Notes: a model not told the origin generated them from the sequence alone. 64,000 nt of DNA from Silene conica (GCA_029255685.2 CM055315.2:50249358-50313357); one strand, 5' to 3'. Shown: positions 11,693 to 23,465, counted from the first letter of the stretch. A program made the numbers and translations.

Positions 11693-14600
11693 ATGGCTGG
11701 TGAAGACCCAATGCCAAGTGCCAAGCTAGCACGTGAATCCTGGCTAAAAGCCTTCATGGACTCCATGAATCAGTCTACAAGACTGAGGAATGATGGGTCA
11801 AACTTCTCTGACTGGGAGGCAGCACTACGGAATGCTGCCATTGCTGACGGAAAGCTTAAGTATTTAACTGAGCCAATTCCGGCACACCCAGGAACTGGAG
11901 TTAGAGCTAACGAAGTTCGCGCTCATAGCGACTTCGTCATGGAAGCGGGTGCGATAAAGAACGTACTCATCTATGCAATGGAATCAAATTTGCAAAGACG
12001 CTTCATAGCCCATGGTGCAAACAAGATTTTCACCACGCTCACTAACGAATTCTCAAAAGCTCCTAGAATCGTTTCTTATGAGCATACCTGTCGCATCTTT
12101 GAGGCGAAACTCCAGAAGGGCCAAGCTGTTAGCCCACATATTCTTCACATGATTGAGAATATCGAGAAACTGGAGGCCCTAAACTGCAAGATCAGTGAGA
12201 ACATAATCGTTGATCGTATGCTTCATTCGCTTCATGATGGGTTCGCCCTCTTCAGGGCCAACTACTACATGAACGACATGAAGAAGACTCCTCATGAGCT
12301 CCACTCCCTTCTCGTACAGACTGAGAAGGATCTGAAATTAAGTGGGAGCGTGAAGCAAGATGTTCTCATGATTTCCAGTAAGGGAAAGGGTAAGGGTAAA
12401 GCTAAAGCTCAGGGTCTCCTAACAGTAGGCAAGCCCAAGTTTAAGAAGTCAGGATTTACTAAGAGTGGGCCAGGTGAGTCAAGCAACTCACAGGGCAAAA
12501 CAAAGAGCAAGGATACTAGCATGGAATGTCACCATTGCCACAAGACTGGGCATTGGAGGCGCTCATGCCCCGTGTATCGTGAGGACATTAAGGCAGGCCG
12601 CGTTACTCCTGTTGGTATGTCTTCTTTTTCTTTTATTCACATGATTGAGATTAACCATGCAAGTTACGGAACTTGGGTACTAGATACTGGTTGTGGTTCT
12701 CATCTATGTAATCATGTGCAGGGCCTCCGAAACCAAGAACCCCTAATCAAGGGTGAGGTTGACCTGCGTGTCGGGAATGGAGCACATGTTGCTGCAATCT
12801 CGAGGGGAACATACGTGATCCAGCTTCCAAGTGGATTCGAGTTATCTTTATATAACTGTTATTATGTTCCTTGTTTGTCCAAAAACATCATTTCAGTTTC
12901 TGCGCTTGACAAACTCGGTTTTTCATTTGTAATAGAGAATAATAGCTGTATTTTCTCCTTACACAATATGATTTATGGCAAGGCAGTTTCCATGAATGGA
13001 ATTTATGTTTTAGATCAAACCACCGAAATATTACATGTGAATAATAAGAAATTAAAGGTAGGTGACAAAGATCAAACTTACCTATGGCATTGTCGTATGA
13101 GACACATAAATGAGAAACGCGTAAAACAGCTCATACAGAATGGAGCTATCTCGCCCTTTGATTTCGAATCATATGGCACGTGTGAATTATGTCTCATCGG
13201 TAAGATGACTCGTATTTCCTTCTAAGGTGTTGGAATGCGCGCTGCCGACCTATTATGACTCATACATACGGACGTATGTGGCCCTATGTCGATCAACGCA
13301 CGAGAAGGCTATAGGTATTTCATCACTTTCACGGATGATTTAAGTAGATATGGTTATGTCTACTTAATGAAGCACAAAAGTGAATCCTTTGACAAGTTCA
13401 AAGAATACTAGAATCGGGTACAGAACCAGCTGGGTAGAAAGATTAAAGCACTACGTTCTGATCGTGGTGGTGAGTATCTTTCACACGAGTTTGATCAACG
13501 CCTTAAAGACTGTGGCATCGTGCTACAGTTGACTCCACCTGGAACACCACAATTAAATGGTGTGTCCGAACGGAGAAATCGAACTCTACTCGATATGGTT
13601 CGATCCATGATGAGTCACACCGTCGTGCCTGATTCATTGTGGGGCTATGCTCTTTTGTCGTCCGCTCTTATACTTAACCGAAGTCCGTCTAAAGCTGTTG
13701 ACAAGACTCCATACGAATTATGGAAGGGAACGGTCCCTAACTTGTCCTTTATTCGGGTTTGGGGCTGCGAGGCTTATGTCAAATGGAGACACGAGGATAA
13801 GCTCGGCCCGCGATCGGTCAAGACATACTTTATAGGCTATCCAAAGGGAACTTTTGGTCATTACTTCTACTCGCCAACCGAACAACGTGTTTTTGTTGCG
13901 GCTAGTGCGACGTTCTTAGAGAAAGAATTTCTCGAGAACAAGTCGAGTAATAGAACCTTCGATTTATCGGAGGTTCAAGAACCAACTACCGAGCAACCAT
14001 TGCAGGAAACAGTTCCTTCAACCGAAGCTGCGGTAGATATTCCTGAGGAACCTAGGAGGTCGGGAAGAGTCTCCAATCCTCCGGACAGATACATTGGTAT
14101 GGTCGAGGAACATGATATGGATGACGTCTTACTCCTAGAGGGTAATGAACCCTCAACCTATAAAGGTGCCATGACCAGTTCTGACTCAAAGCTATGGCTA
14201 GAAGCCATGCAATCCGAGATGGACTCCATGTATGAGAACAACGTGTGGGATCTTGTGGACCTACCTGCAAAGGTACGTCCCCTTCAATGCAAATGGCTTT
14301 ACAAAATAAATCATGCCGTGGAAGGTAAACAAGATATCCACAAGGCAAGACTAGTTGCTAAAGGTTTCACCCAAGTGCCAGGCTTGCACTACGATGAGAT
14401 CTTTGCACCCGTAGTTATGCTACGTTCCATTCGGATTATCTTAGCGATAGCCGCATTTCATGACTATGAAATATGGCAAATGGACGTTAAAACCGCCTTC
14501 TTAAACGGTTATTTGGAGGAAGAGTTGTACATGGTACAACCCGAGGGTTTTATTGATCCAGAACATCCTAAGAAGGTCTGCAAGCTTAAGCGTTCCATCT

Positions 14601-15723
14601 ATGGACTTAAGTAAGCATCACGGAGTTGGAATCATCGCTTCGACCAAGTGATAAAAGAGAATGGATTCGTTCGATCAGTCGAGGAACCATGTCTCTATAT
14701 CAAGTCGAGTGGGAGCAAGATTGTCTTGCTAGTACTGTATGTCGATGACATACTCTTGATTGGGAATGACATACCTCTCCTTTCTTCGGTTAAAGCATGG
14801 TTGAAAAACCATTTCCAGATGAAATATCTGGGAGAGGCACAAAGAATTTTGGGCATCCGTATCTACAGGGATAGATCACGACGGATGTTGTCTCTCTGTC
14901 AGGAGTATTACATAGATAAGATTCTAGAGAGATTCAGCATGACGAACTCAAAGAAAGGGTCCTTCCTATGACTACTGGGCTTCACTTGAGCAAGTCTCAA
15001 GAAGCTAAGACATTGGAAGAGAAAGAGCGCATGAGTCGGATTCCTTATGCTTCGGCAATAGGATCGATCATGTATGCCATGATATGCACACGTCCAGACG
15101 TTGCATATGCATTGAGTATGACCAGTCGATTCCAAGCTCATCCAGGTGAACAACACTGGATGGCCGTGAAAAACATTCTTAAGTACCTACGGAGGACTAA
15201 AGATTGGGGATTGACTTATGGAGGCGACTCAACGCTCTGCGCCACGGGTTACGCAGATGCTAGCTTCCAAACGGATCGAGATGACTCGAAATCTCAGTCT
15301 GGATTCGTTTTTACTCTTAATGGCGCTGCTGTCAGCTGGAAAAGTTCTAAACAGAGTGTTACAGCAGATTCTACAACTGAGTCCGAGTACTATGCCGCCT
15401 CAGAAGCAGCTAAGGAAGCAATATGGATGCGTCAATTCTTACAAGGACTATCGGTAGTGCCTAGTTCGAATGACCTAATCACCGTTTATTGTGATAATAA
15501 AGGTGCCATCTTCCAAACTAAGGAGCATAAGTCTAGCAACAAGGCTAGGCATGTACAACGGAAAGCTCATCTAATCAGAGATTACGTGGAGCAAAAGGAG
15601 ATTTTCATTGATAAGATCGCTACGGATGACAACATAGCTGATCCTCTCACTAAAGCATTACCACGTGATAAGCATGAAGGGGACATTCATTCCATGGGAA
15701 TTAGATGTGTTCCTAAGTTGTAG
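11693..15723 (+). pseudogene. copia gag-pol polyprotein, copy C: four nonsense codons and one frameshift
   Basis: Begins MAGEDPMPSAK, the fullest family 1 N-terminus in the window. Gag, zinc knuckle (about residues 279-292) and protease (DTGCGSHLC) are followed by a TAA at 13223, TGA at 13256, TAG at 13409 and TAA at 14612. All four are single-base changes from sense codons in copy D. A one-base loss near 14965 (ggtcc against ggttcc) then shifts the frame until the normal TAG at 15721. RT (YVDDILL), RNase H and the C-terminal VPKL are still readable. Its decay against D's intact frame suggests C is the older copy. Confidence 0.9.
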
Positions 15724-16585
15724 TACTCTTTTATGAATTCATGTAATAATTCATTTTCTCGTGTACTCTAATCAACCTCATTGTTATGATATATAATGTT
15801 TTGTTTTTCATGTGGAGTTGTACGCCAATTTTGAACACCACAAAGTGAACTGAATAACATTACATCGTTTTAGTCCTTGATTAGCCAATTGAGCTGATAA
15901 GTCAGGTAATCATTTTGTGACGTTGGTTGATGGTGGGTTCAACGAGCCATAAGTCACGCGGATGACTGACCAATCACAAAGGCGAGTTATACGGATATCT
16001 CGTAGGACACCCCGTGACAACGTTATGGAGTCCTAAGTGTTTTATAACATTGGGTGCCAGGTCGTGGATAGGACCTCCATAGTGTTCCTTAGAGTCGAGT
16101 CTTTTGACTTTCAACTGTCTCTTGAGATTAAGGCAGATTTTGGGTAACTTTGGTTTCTTTCCCACGGTCATCGTAACAGGGGCCAAGAGGATTTTTTCTG
16201 GGTTATTTCATGCTGCGCGATATCGGCAGGATTCGAGTTGAGGGAAATATCCAAACCCTTATCAGGATTTTATCATTTCTCAGGGCCACTCGAGGAGTAG
16301 TAACTGAAATGCATGGCCATGCTCGAATACCGATTCGTTTTATCAGTTAAGTTACTCTCTAGTCGGGGAAACCACTCTTGATACAGATCGCTTGTGAGAT
16401 ACGACCTTTGCGAATGCGGATTTACATATTGTCTTACATTGAGTGGGAGAAATTGTAAAAGGATATGAGAATCGGTTATCGCACCTACACTTGTACGGAC
16501 AAGTGGGAGTTTGTTGGAGCTTGTGTCCTCCACATGTAGTGTGATAACGTCATTGCACATACCCTTGTACGAACAAGTGGGAGAT

Positions 16586-17573
16586 TGTTGGGGCTGGTGT
16601 CCTTGACAATTAAGTACAATGACTTATTAAATCTCTTTAAGGATCACAAGGGCATACTTCAGTATTATTATCAGTTGATCCACGTTTATCAATAACGGTT
16701 GGCTTGCTAGATAAGTTTGACGTTATTGTCATACGGATGGCGGTGATCAACTGGTCCCTATACGTCACACCTATAGGACACGTTTGAGAGATGTGAAGGT
16801 ATGAAAATACAGTCACATTTATGCCGGATATGACTAAACAGTTAGTCAGAGGTATTGACTATTAAATTAGTCAATAAGATGTTGAGATTATTATTTAATA
16901 CGGATTAAATAATTTTAGCTAACACGGATTACATGATTAATTCGTAAATTAAATATAAACGGTTATATTTAATTAAATATTGTATTCGCGTATTAATATA
17001 AACGGTTATATTAATTTGGGTAATTATACAATATCGTAATTTTATCAGACCATTATTAATACATCGACTTCATTAATATCTGATAACATGTATACGATTT
17101 ATAAATAAAACCCGCGAATAATATTTAGCTAATCGGGTCGAATCACGCAAAGGGATAAGGTAAGAGTGGAAAAAGCCCACTCTTAGCCTAACCCAATTCG
17201 GCCCAACCCATATACTACATAAGGAGAGTCTTTCTCCTTTTGTCAGTAACTGTTGAATCATAATTCTCACAATTAGGGTTTTGAGAGCATTCTTCTCCCA
17301 AAACTCAGATCTCACATCTAAAACCTCAATAGTTCTCCCTATATTGCAAGGCAGTTGGAGAGGATTTCTAGCACACGCGACATCGTCTCAATCTAAGTCT
17401 TGGGTGCAAGTTATAGGAGGGAATTTGTGTTAATTCCTGTTCTTAGGCCTTTCGCACACGGACTAAAAGTTGTACTCTATTCATGTTTTTATTTATCTTA
17501 TGACTATAATCACAACTGTAATTTTCATTATAATCCTGCAAGTTTAGGGCGAATACATGCAATATTCCCCACA
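16586..17573 (+). repeat. complete 3' LTR of copia copy C (988 bp)
   Basis: Begins tgttggggctgg after caagtgggagat and ends ccccaca. Same structure as the 999-bp LTRs of copy D, with scattered substitutions and small indels. Confidence 0.92.
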
Positions 17574-18282
17574 GATAGATCTCTGATGTGAAGAAGCACT
17601 CGCAGTAGCAGCACGGGTCTCAGCATCTATAGCCCGGATAGAACTCTCAGCCCAGATAGCATCATCATATAACTCAACAAAGGAAGTCGAGTCTCGGCGA
17701 ACCATGCTCTCAATACGGGGTCCCAACTTCCCTCGGTAGAAGTGCACCCTCTCAGCCTCATATCTCACAAATCTCGAAGCAAAATGCGCCAGCTGGTTGA
17801 ACTTATCAGTAAACTCTTGTACCGCCATCTTCCCTTGCTTGAGATCCATAAACTCCTTCAGTCTCTGTGAACGCAACTCCTTAGGATAAAAACTAGTCTC
17901 AATCTTCTCCTTGAAAGCTTCCCAATCAAATAGTGGGTCCAGAAGAAAAGTAGGACCAGTCAAAGTCCACCATCTATCAGCCTCCAATGTCAAAAAGTGA
18001 GTGGTTAAACGCACCCTATCCTCTCTAACTACTGAATACATGACAAAACTCTTCTCCATCTCACGAAACCACTCAGAAAGAGCTACTGGGTCAACTTCGT
18101 CTGTAGGTCTTCGCGTGACTCCTGAACATCTGTGAAGCAATCCATGAAAAGCCATCAGGTCTGTTGGCATCATTGTCTGGCGGAGGAGGTGGAGGAACAG
18201 TCTCAGCTTGATGTCTCTAGTTCTCAAGCACCTGAAGAAGGGCTTGCATTATCGTATTCTCTACTGCAGAAGTCCTCACCAT
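17574..18282 (-). pseudogene. Ty3/gypsy chromovirus gag (element G2), truncated and frameshifted
   Basis: The first in-frame ATG after the PBS on the minus strand is at 18282 (MVRTSAVENTIMQ). That frame soon stops near ENTIMQALLQVLEN. Homology continues in another frame with the Retrotrans_gag core: DPVALSEWFREMEKSF, then LTTHFLTLEADRWW, then WEAFKEKIETSFYP, then LKQGKMAVQEFTDKFNQLA. Gag would package the RNA and form the virus-like particle. The zinc knuckle region is missing because copia copy C sits at 17573/17574. This gag belongs with the PBS and LTR immediately to its right. Confidence 0.8.
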
Positions 18283-18433
18283 CCTTCAAAAGAAAAGCAA
18301 GTGTTAACTTAGCAATTAGCAATCACAAACAGTCTACAAGGTAAATCCTTAAATTTATCCCATCTCTCATTCATTATTGAATTATATGGTCAACTTAAGG
18401 TTGGGGGTCACATGAGTGCGTCGGGAGCGATAA

Positions 18434-18448
18434 CGCTCTGATACCAAC
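18434..18448 (-). other. primer-binding site of G2
   Basis: On the minus strand the LTR end ...ttttaca is followed by gttggtatcagagcg, containing the TGGTATCAGAGC complement of initiator-Met tRNA used by most plant LTR retroelements. Confidence 0.85.
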
Positions 18449-18886
18449 TGTAAAACCCCTCGTCGCAGCGGAAAAATAAAACATACAACACGCCAAAATT
18501 TATGCGGAATTTAAACTTTAACATGCAAGAAAACGAGGTGCATTAAAAAACCTAAACTGTACAACTGATAAAACCCAAAACATAGATAACTATAACTGTC
18601 TAAGTACAGAAAGTAATATATATAAACAGCCTGGGATGGCTCATCCCTACAGGCACCCAAAAACCGAAATGTAAACTAGAGTCTAGCTAACGTAAGTGTA
18701 AGGTCAATCAGTGGGGAGTGACTAGAGTTCTCCTAGCCACCTTTTGTAACGACACGCAACACATAAACATCCAACACACTCCAGCATATATAACATATGA
18801 AGCATATATATATATCTCGATATCTCAACTCAAGTCGACATGCAAATACTATGCAAGGCGCTCAACCAACTTCGGAAACTATTTGG

Positions 18887-18930
18887 AAGGAGAGTCGGTT
18901 TCCCTTCCGGTTGCCCGCCCGGGGGGTCTT
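18887..18930 (-). repeat. bracketing block of the G2 hairpin array, downstream copy
   Basis: On the minus strand reads gacccccc...gggaaaccg...ctctcc. Matches the G3 block at 23658-23697 and, less closely, the upstream copies at 19590-19632 and 22674-22714. Confidence 0.75.
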
Positions 18931-19019
18931 TCAATCCAAACCATTTACGAAACTAGCCAAAGAGTGATCCAATGCCTTGGATGAACAGTTCTATAAATCA
19001 TTAACCCTCTAACTATCAC

Positions 19020-19517
19020 AATCAATCAGCAAGATCTGACAGTGTACCCCTACTCAGGCAAGCAGATGCAAATCAGCAATGTCTAGGACCTACCCATGCT
19101 CAGGCAAGAACTAGACACAATCAGCAGTGCCCAAGTCACACCCCAGCTCAGGTTAGACTCGGTACACAAATCAGCAAGCATAACCCCTGCTCAGGCACGA
19201 GTGGATCTCAATCAGCTAGTAATGGTTCCTAGACCCTGCTCAGTCGTTACCATTACTCTTCGTAATGAAATTGGGATCCCTGCTCAGACCCAACTCACTA
19301 CGGTCACACAAACTCACGGTAGAATAGCGGTCCCTGCTCAGACATATCCTACCGCATCAAACATACACGTGTCGGTCTAGAGGTCCCTGCTCAGACGTAG
19401 CCTAAACACTCACATGTCAAGTTAGAGGATCCCTGCTCAGACCATAACATGACACGCATACAAACATCAGCACATATCGTACTCTAGCGGTCCCTGCTCA
19501 GACATATTCCGATATGT
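19020..19517 (-). repeat. array of hairpins with shared core and unit-specific arms (G2 LTR)
   Basis: About eight units carry the core (on plus) tccctgctcagac or a close variant. In several the flanks are complementary and differ from unit to unit: agtaatggt/accattact (about 19218 and 19249), ttggg/cccaa (19271 and 19289), cggtag/ctaccg (19317 and 19349), gtcaagtta/taacatgac (8 of 9, about 19416 and 19433), acatatcg/cgatatgt (19472 and 19510). Other units are decayed. The long open frame at 19096-19380 is a by-product of the repeat. Confidence 0.75.
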
Positions 19518-19589
19518 ACTCAACCAATTACTTAGTCCTAGTCTTTCTAGACTTCTAATAACACTTAATTGACCCCGGGAACTAAGTTG

Positions 19590-19632
19590 AGGGAGAGCCG
19601 GTTTCCCTTTCGGTTACCTGACCGGGGGGTCT
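19590..19632 (-). repeat. bracketing block of the G2 hairpin array, upstream copy
   Basis: The minus strand is nearly identical to the G3 block at 22674-22714, including the stretch aaccgaaagggaaaccggct. It lies on the upstream side of the array in element orientation. Confidence 0.8.
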
Positions 19633-21080
19633 CTATCCTCTCTCAATTCCCGAACCCAATAGAGTGTCGCCCGAACATCGGAGACCCCAAACACACATAA
19701 GCATATAAGAGATGACCAAGTTCAATAAAAACCAAGAGCAACCTAGGACTTCCTTCTACAAGTCTAAGGTTCCTACACCACCATCTAAGTCCACTAGGTC
19801 TCATCAACAACCTAAGAAAAGATTAACTTAAGACGAAACAACATTCTCAGATATTGTCTACTAAATTGCCCATTAACATTAAGAGGTAACTAACTTTAGA
19901 TAAGGAAATACTACCTTAAGACAATAGATAAAAACTTGATATTTATTGCCCATCACAATTCAAGTATATAGACATCAACATATGGCACTAAAACATACTT
20001 TAAAACTAGTATAGAAACCATACACACAAACCAACACAGACCACGCACAAACAGCACAGGCCCGTGAAAACCGCAGCCTGCGCTGCCTAGGCGCAGCCTG
20101 CGCAAACAGACCGCTGTCCTGCGGTGAAAGCCGCAGCCTGCGGTTTCCACTGCAGGTCGCGATTCTGTTTCCTGCACAGCACGAAACACATACAAATTCG
20201 CCATTTCCGATTCCCATTCTTTCCAAGCATGAAATTCTACTATACTACAGCACACAATCGTCCCAAAAAATCCCGAGTATATCTCAATATGATCTTTAAA
20301 CAAAATCTAACAATTAAACAAGCATAAGAACAAGAAAACCAAATTATACCGATCTCCATGTATACTCCAAGTTTCCACTTAAACCATGAATTCAACACAA
20401 CACTTCCACAATAACATTATAAGAGGCATAAAAATGATAAAAGGCATCCTAATCATGTTCCTAAACACAATAAAACAATCAAAATCGCAACAAGCATGAT
20501 ACTTTAACAAAAAGGCCGAGTTACTCGTAATTGTCACCTTAAAAGCGTTTATGCTCCAAAATCTTCTTCAATAACAAAGCTATCAACTTCAGGATCCTCT
20601 AGTCCAACCCCTACAACAAAAGAAACGGAATTTATAAGCCTAAAACGGAATTTAGCCAAAACAGCGTCTTTTTCGACTTTAGAAAGCTTGCAAATCTCGC
20701 AAGGATTCCGAAAATGTAAGACTTACCGCGATTCGAGTTCGGGAAGAGGTCGAAAAGTCGATTTTGAGCTTAAGAAATGAAGAACAATGGTGAAGGAAAT
20801 GAAACAGTGAAAATGAAGATGGAAGTCGATGGGTAGGGTTTATAGTGGGGTTTATAGTGTACTTTCCTTATTTTGAGCCGGGTTACTTGTTTTGTGAACG
20901 GATTCAAGTCGTGGTTAATTATGCCAAGTGAACATCTTAAGAACTTAAGGATATTCTTAAGACGGATCTTAACGGAAAAACTTAAAATAAGTTTACCGAT
21001 TTATTATTAAAATATTATTATATTCCGTAAAATAATTTAAAATCCTTAAAATATTATTTACGAAAATACGGGATGTTACA

Positions 21081-21171
21081 TTCCTACCTTAAAAGTCAAG
21101 GTCCCACTCCCCACGTCTATGATTGCACCAGTAGTGTGCAAAAGGGTCTTCCAAGAATGATGGGTATGTGG
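21081..21171 (-). pseudogene. Athila-type protease end, fragment separated from 38807-39197 by G3
   Basis: On the minus strand it reads IPIILGRPF and then, after a one-base shift, TTGAIIDVGSGTLTFKVG, the usual end of an Athila protease. It continues directly from VVLDNPEDAH at 38812 once G3 and one TSD copy are removed. It is cut at 21080 by the G2 LTR. Confidence 0.75.
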
Positions 21172-22127
21172 TGTAACATCCCGTATTTTCGTAAAATCTA
21201 ATTTAAGCATTTTAAATTATTTTAAGTAATAAAATAATAATTTGGCAATTTATTTCGAAAGACTTTAATTTAATAAGTAAGATCCGTCTTAAGAACCTTA
21301 AGTCCTTAAGACGAATTCGAACTTGGCAAACCTTTTAATATCCGACTCAAGTATCCGTGTAAATATCCGTTCCACTTTAATTATTCGGAAAGGACGACTC
21401 ACTTGTCCTCTTATAAGTAATATGTCGACATAATTCATCTCCTTCAACTTTCATTTACAGTAAACCAAATCTCACAAAAACCTCCTTAAAACCTCTCCTT
21501 CTTTTGTGAAGTTCTTCATCATCCGTTCATCAAATCGCAAAAGTAAGTACGTTTTCGGAATCCTCGTTCGATTTCCAAGCCATCTATCACTTTCATTTTG
21601 CAAATCCTTAAACTCGAAAATGGGGTTGTTTTCCCTAAATCTCGTTTTAAGTCCTTAAACTCGTTTGTTTATGTTGTAGGCGAAGGCTTAGACGATCCAG
21701 AGGGTGTTAGCAACTTAGTTGAGGAGGATCTTTAGCCGGAATCGCTTGAGAGGTGACGATAATGAGAAACTCGACCTATTTGTGAATATTAGCACTTTTG
21801 TTGTTGATCTTGTCATAGTTTCTGATTTATGTTTGAGTTGATGATTTACGGACTTAGTAACATGTTTAGGGTGATATTGTGGTGAAGAATTCATGCTTGA
21901 ATTGATTGTTACATGCTTCAAAGTATAATTTCAGTTTTTCTCATTTTGCGACGGATACTCTTAAAATTCGTTTGAGGTTTGTTATGGGACTTACTTGCTG
22001 GTAGATGAGTAGAAATTGATGTTTGATATTGTTGGGTAAACATCTTGTGTAGCAAATTTGAATGTTGTAGGTCGATTAATGAAGTTTGCATAAATTGCGT
22101 TTTTGCGAAATTGGGTTACAGGCTCTC

Positions 22128-22512
22128 TGAGCCGGTCGACCGACCGGCCGCCGGTCGACCGGCTGGGAGAGCATTTGGGTGTTTTTCGTAAAATTTAGGA
22201 AAAAGGGTTTTGGCTGCCAGCCGGCCGACCGGCTGCCTGCCGACCGGCTGGTGGTCACTTGAGTTGTGTTTGTTGCGAAGAACTTAGATTAGGAAGGGAG
22301 CCCAGCCGGCAGACCGGCCGCCTGCCTGCCGGCTGGGAGTGCATTTGGGAAAGGTTACGAGTTTTGTGAAGGCTTGGGAGGGTCTTCCCAGCCGGCCGAC
22401 CGGCTGCCTGCCGACCGGCTGGGAGGCCTTTGTGTTGTTTCGTTTTGGAAAAAAGAAGAAGGAAGGCTGAGAGGTCACCAGCCGGCCGACCGGCTGCCTG
22501 CCGACCGGCTGG
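22128..22512. repeat. five GC-rich palindromic clusters in the G3 LTR
   Basis: Five islands built from CCGGC/GCCGG words (for example ccagccggccgaccggctg followed by cctgccgaccggctgg), each able to fold on itself, spaced about 84-91 bp apart in otherwise AT-rich DNA. They recur in the 3' LTR at about 28537-28921. They are dense in CG and CHG methylation sites. Confidence 0.85.
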
Positions 22513-22673
22513 GGACCCCTGTAGGCTATTTTGAAGTTTTCGTAATTTAATCGTAACTTTCAAACGGTTAATCGGTTTTACTTGAAACTTGTTTTGTGTA
22601 CCTTTGACATGTATTTGAGGTCCCCGGAGGATGGGCAACATTAGATTGGGTTCGGGAATAGAGTAAGGATAGA

Positions 22674-22714
22674 GACCCCCCGGTCGGGCAACCGAAAGGG
22701 AAACCGGCTCTCCC
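22674..22714 (+). repeat. bracketing block of the G3 hairpin array, upstream copy
   Basis: gacccccc...aaccgaaagggaaaccggct...ccc. Nearly identical to the G2 block 19590-19632 although the arrays between the blocks differ. Present again in the 3' LTR at about 29083-29123. Confidence 0.85.
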
Positions 22715-22807
22715 TCATCTTAGTTCTCGAGGTCAATTAAGTGTTGATTAAAAGTTAAAGGTAGAACTACGGTTTAGTTCATAGACTTTGATGATATTGT
22801 TTTGATG

Positions 22808-23460
22808 CGTATTAAGTTATGCGTTAAGATGTCGCCTCTGAACTTAATACGTAGGTTGTTTGTCATGTATAGGGGTATGCGTTAAGATGTCGCCTCTGAG
22901 CCCTATATGTGTTTGTTTGTCGTGTATGGAGCCATGCGTTGAGTTTTCGCCTCTGAGTTCTATACATGTGTGTTTGTCGTGTCTGGGACATGCGTTGAGT
23001 TTTCGCCTCTGAGTCCAGACATGTATGAGTGATCGCGTCGGAACATGCGTTGAGTTTTCGCCTCTGAGTCTGACGAGTAGAGCAACTGCACGACGGGGCA
23101 GTCAGGTTGTCATACCTTACCCGGAGTGCAGATGTTTGGTGCTAGAACATGCGTTGAGTTTTCGCCTCTGAGTCTTGTATCTTGTAATGTAGTAGGGGTC
23201 CATGCGTTGAGTTTTCGCCTCTGAGTTCCTTACTTGTGATAGTGAATTGAATGCTAGTCCATGCGTTGAGTTTTCGCCTCTGAGTCTAGTGTTCTGTGAT
23301 AGCCGGTCCATGCGTTGAGTTTTCGCCTCTGAGTCCTTGCTTGATATTGTGAACTTGGTATTTAGGTTATGCGTTAAGATGTCGCCTCTGAACCTTTATA
23401 CTTGCTGAATAATTTAGTACTTGGGTTATGCGTTAAGATGTCGCCTCTGAACCTTTGTAC
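22808..23460 (+). repeat. array of 11 hairpins with shared core and unit-specific complementary arms (G3 LTR)
   Basis: Core atgcgttgagttttcgcctctgag or atgcgttaagatgtcgcctctga starts at about 22819, 22876, 22934, 22989, 23045, 23149, 23202, 23260, 23308, 23369 and 23427. The sequence either side of each core changes from unit to unit but stays complementary. Unit 1 has cgtattaagtt/aacttaatacg (11 of 11). Unit 4 has tgtctggg/tccagaca (7 pairs plus one G-U). Unit 3 has gtatggagc/gttctatac (9 pairs counting G-U). The last two units have about 9 of 11 each. The array recurs in the 3' LTR, split there by G4 (about 29217-29573 and 37789-38075). Confidence 0.85.
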
Positions 23461-23465
23461 TTGCT

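Larger units (their letters stand above)
11390..17573 (+). mobile_element. Ty1/copia family 1, copy C (5' LTR missing)
   Basis: Starts inside the 5' leader, at a point matching about nt 47520 of copy D. It continues through a decayed gag-pol, the post-pol spacer, PPT and a complete 3' LTR ending ...ccccaca at 17573. Its right flank is the gag gene of gypsy element G2 (minus strand). It is joined head to head with copy B at 11389/11390. Confidence 0.9.
18449..21080 (-). repeat. 5' LTR of gypsy element G2 (2632 bp)
   Basis: In element orientation it starts tgtaacatcccgtattttcgtaa (from 21080) and ends cgaggggttttaca (18449), next to the PBS. Start, end and several internal blocks match the G3 LTR at 21172-24181, so the two belong to related families. 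It contains a hairpin array (19020-19517) bracketed by two copies of a block that includes gggaaaccggctctcc. The right flank (21081 on) is the interrupted Athila protease, so G2 inserted there; its other end is not in the window. Confidence 0.85.

Noticed and set aside
19096..19380. 94-codon frame in the G2 LTR
   Set aside because: Lies within the hairpin array and encodes only the repeated core.
22808..23460. Resemblance to a CRISPR array (regular repeats with varying spacers)
   Set aside because: The variable parts are complementary across each core, spacing is irregular, and the array lies in LTRs of a plant retrotransposon with no cas genes.
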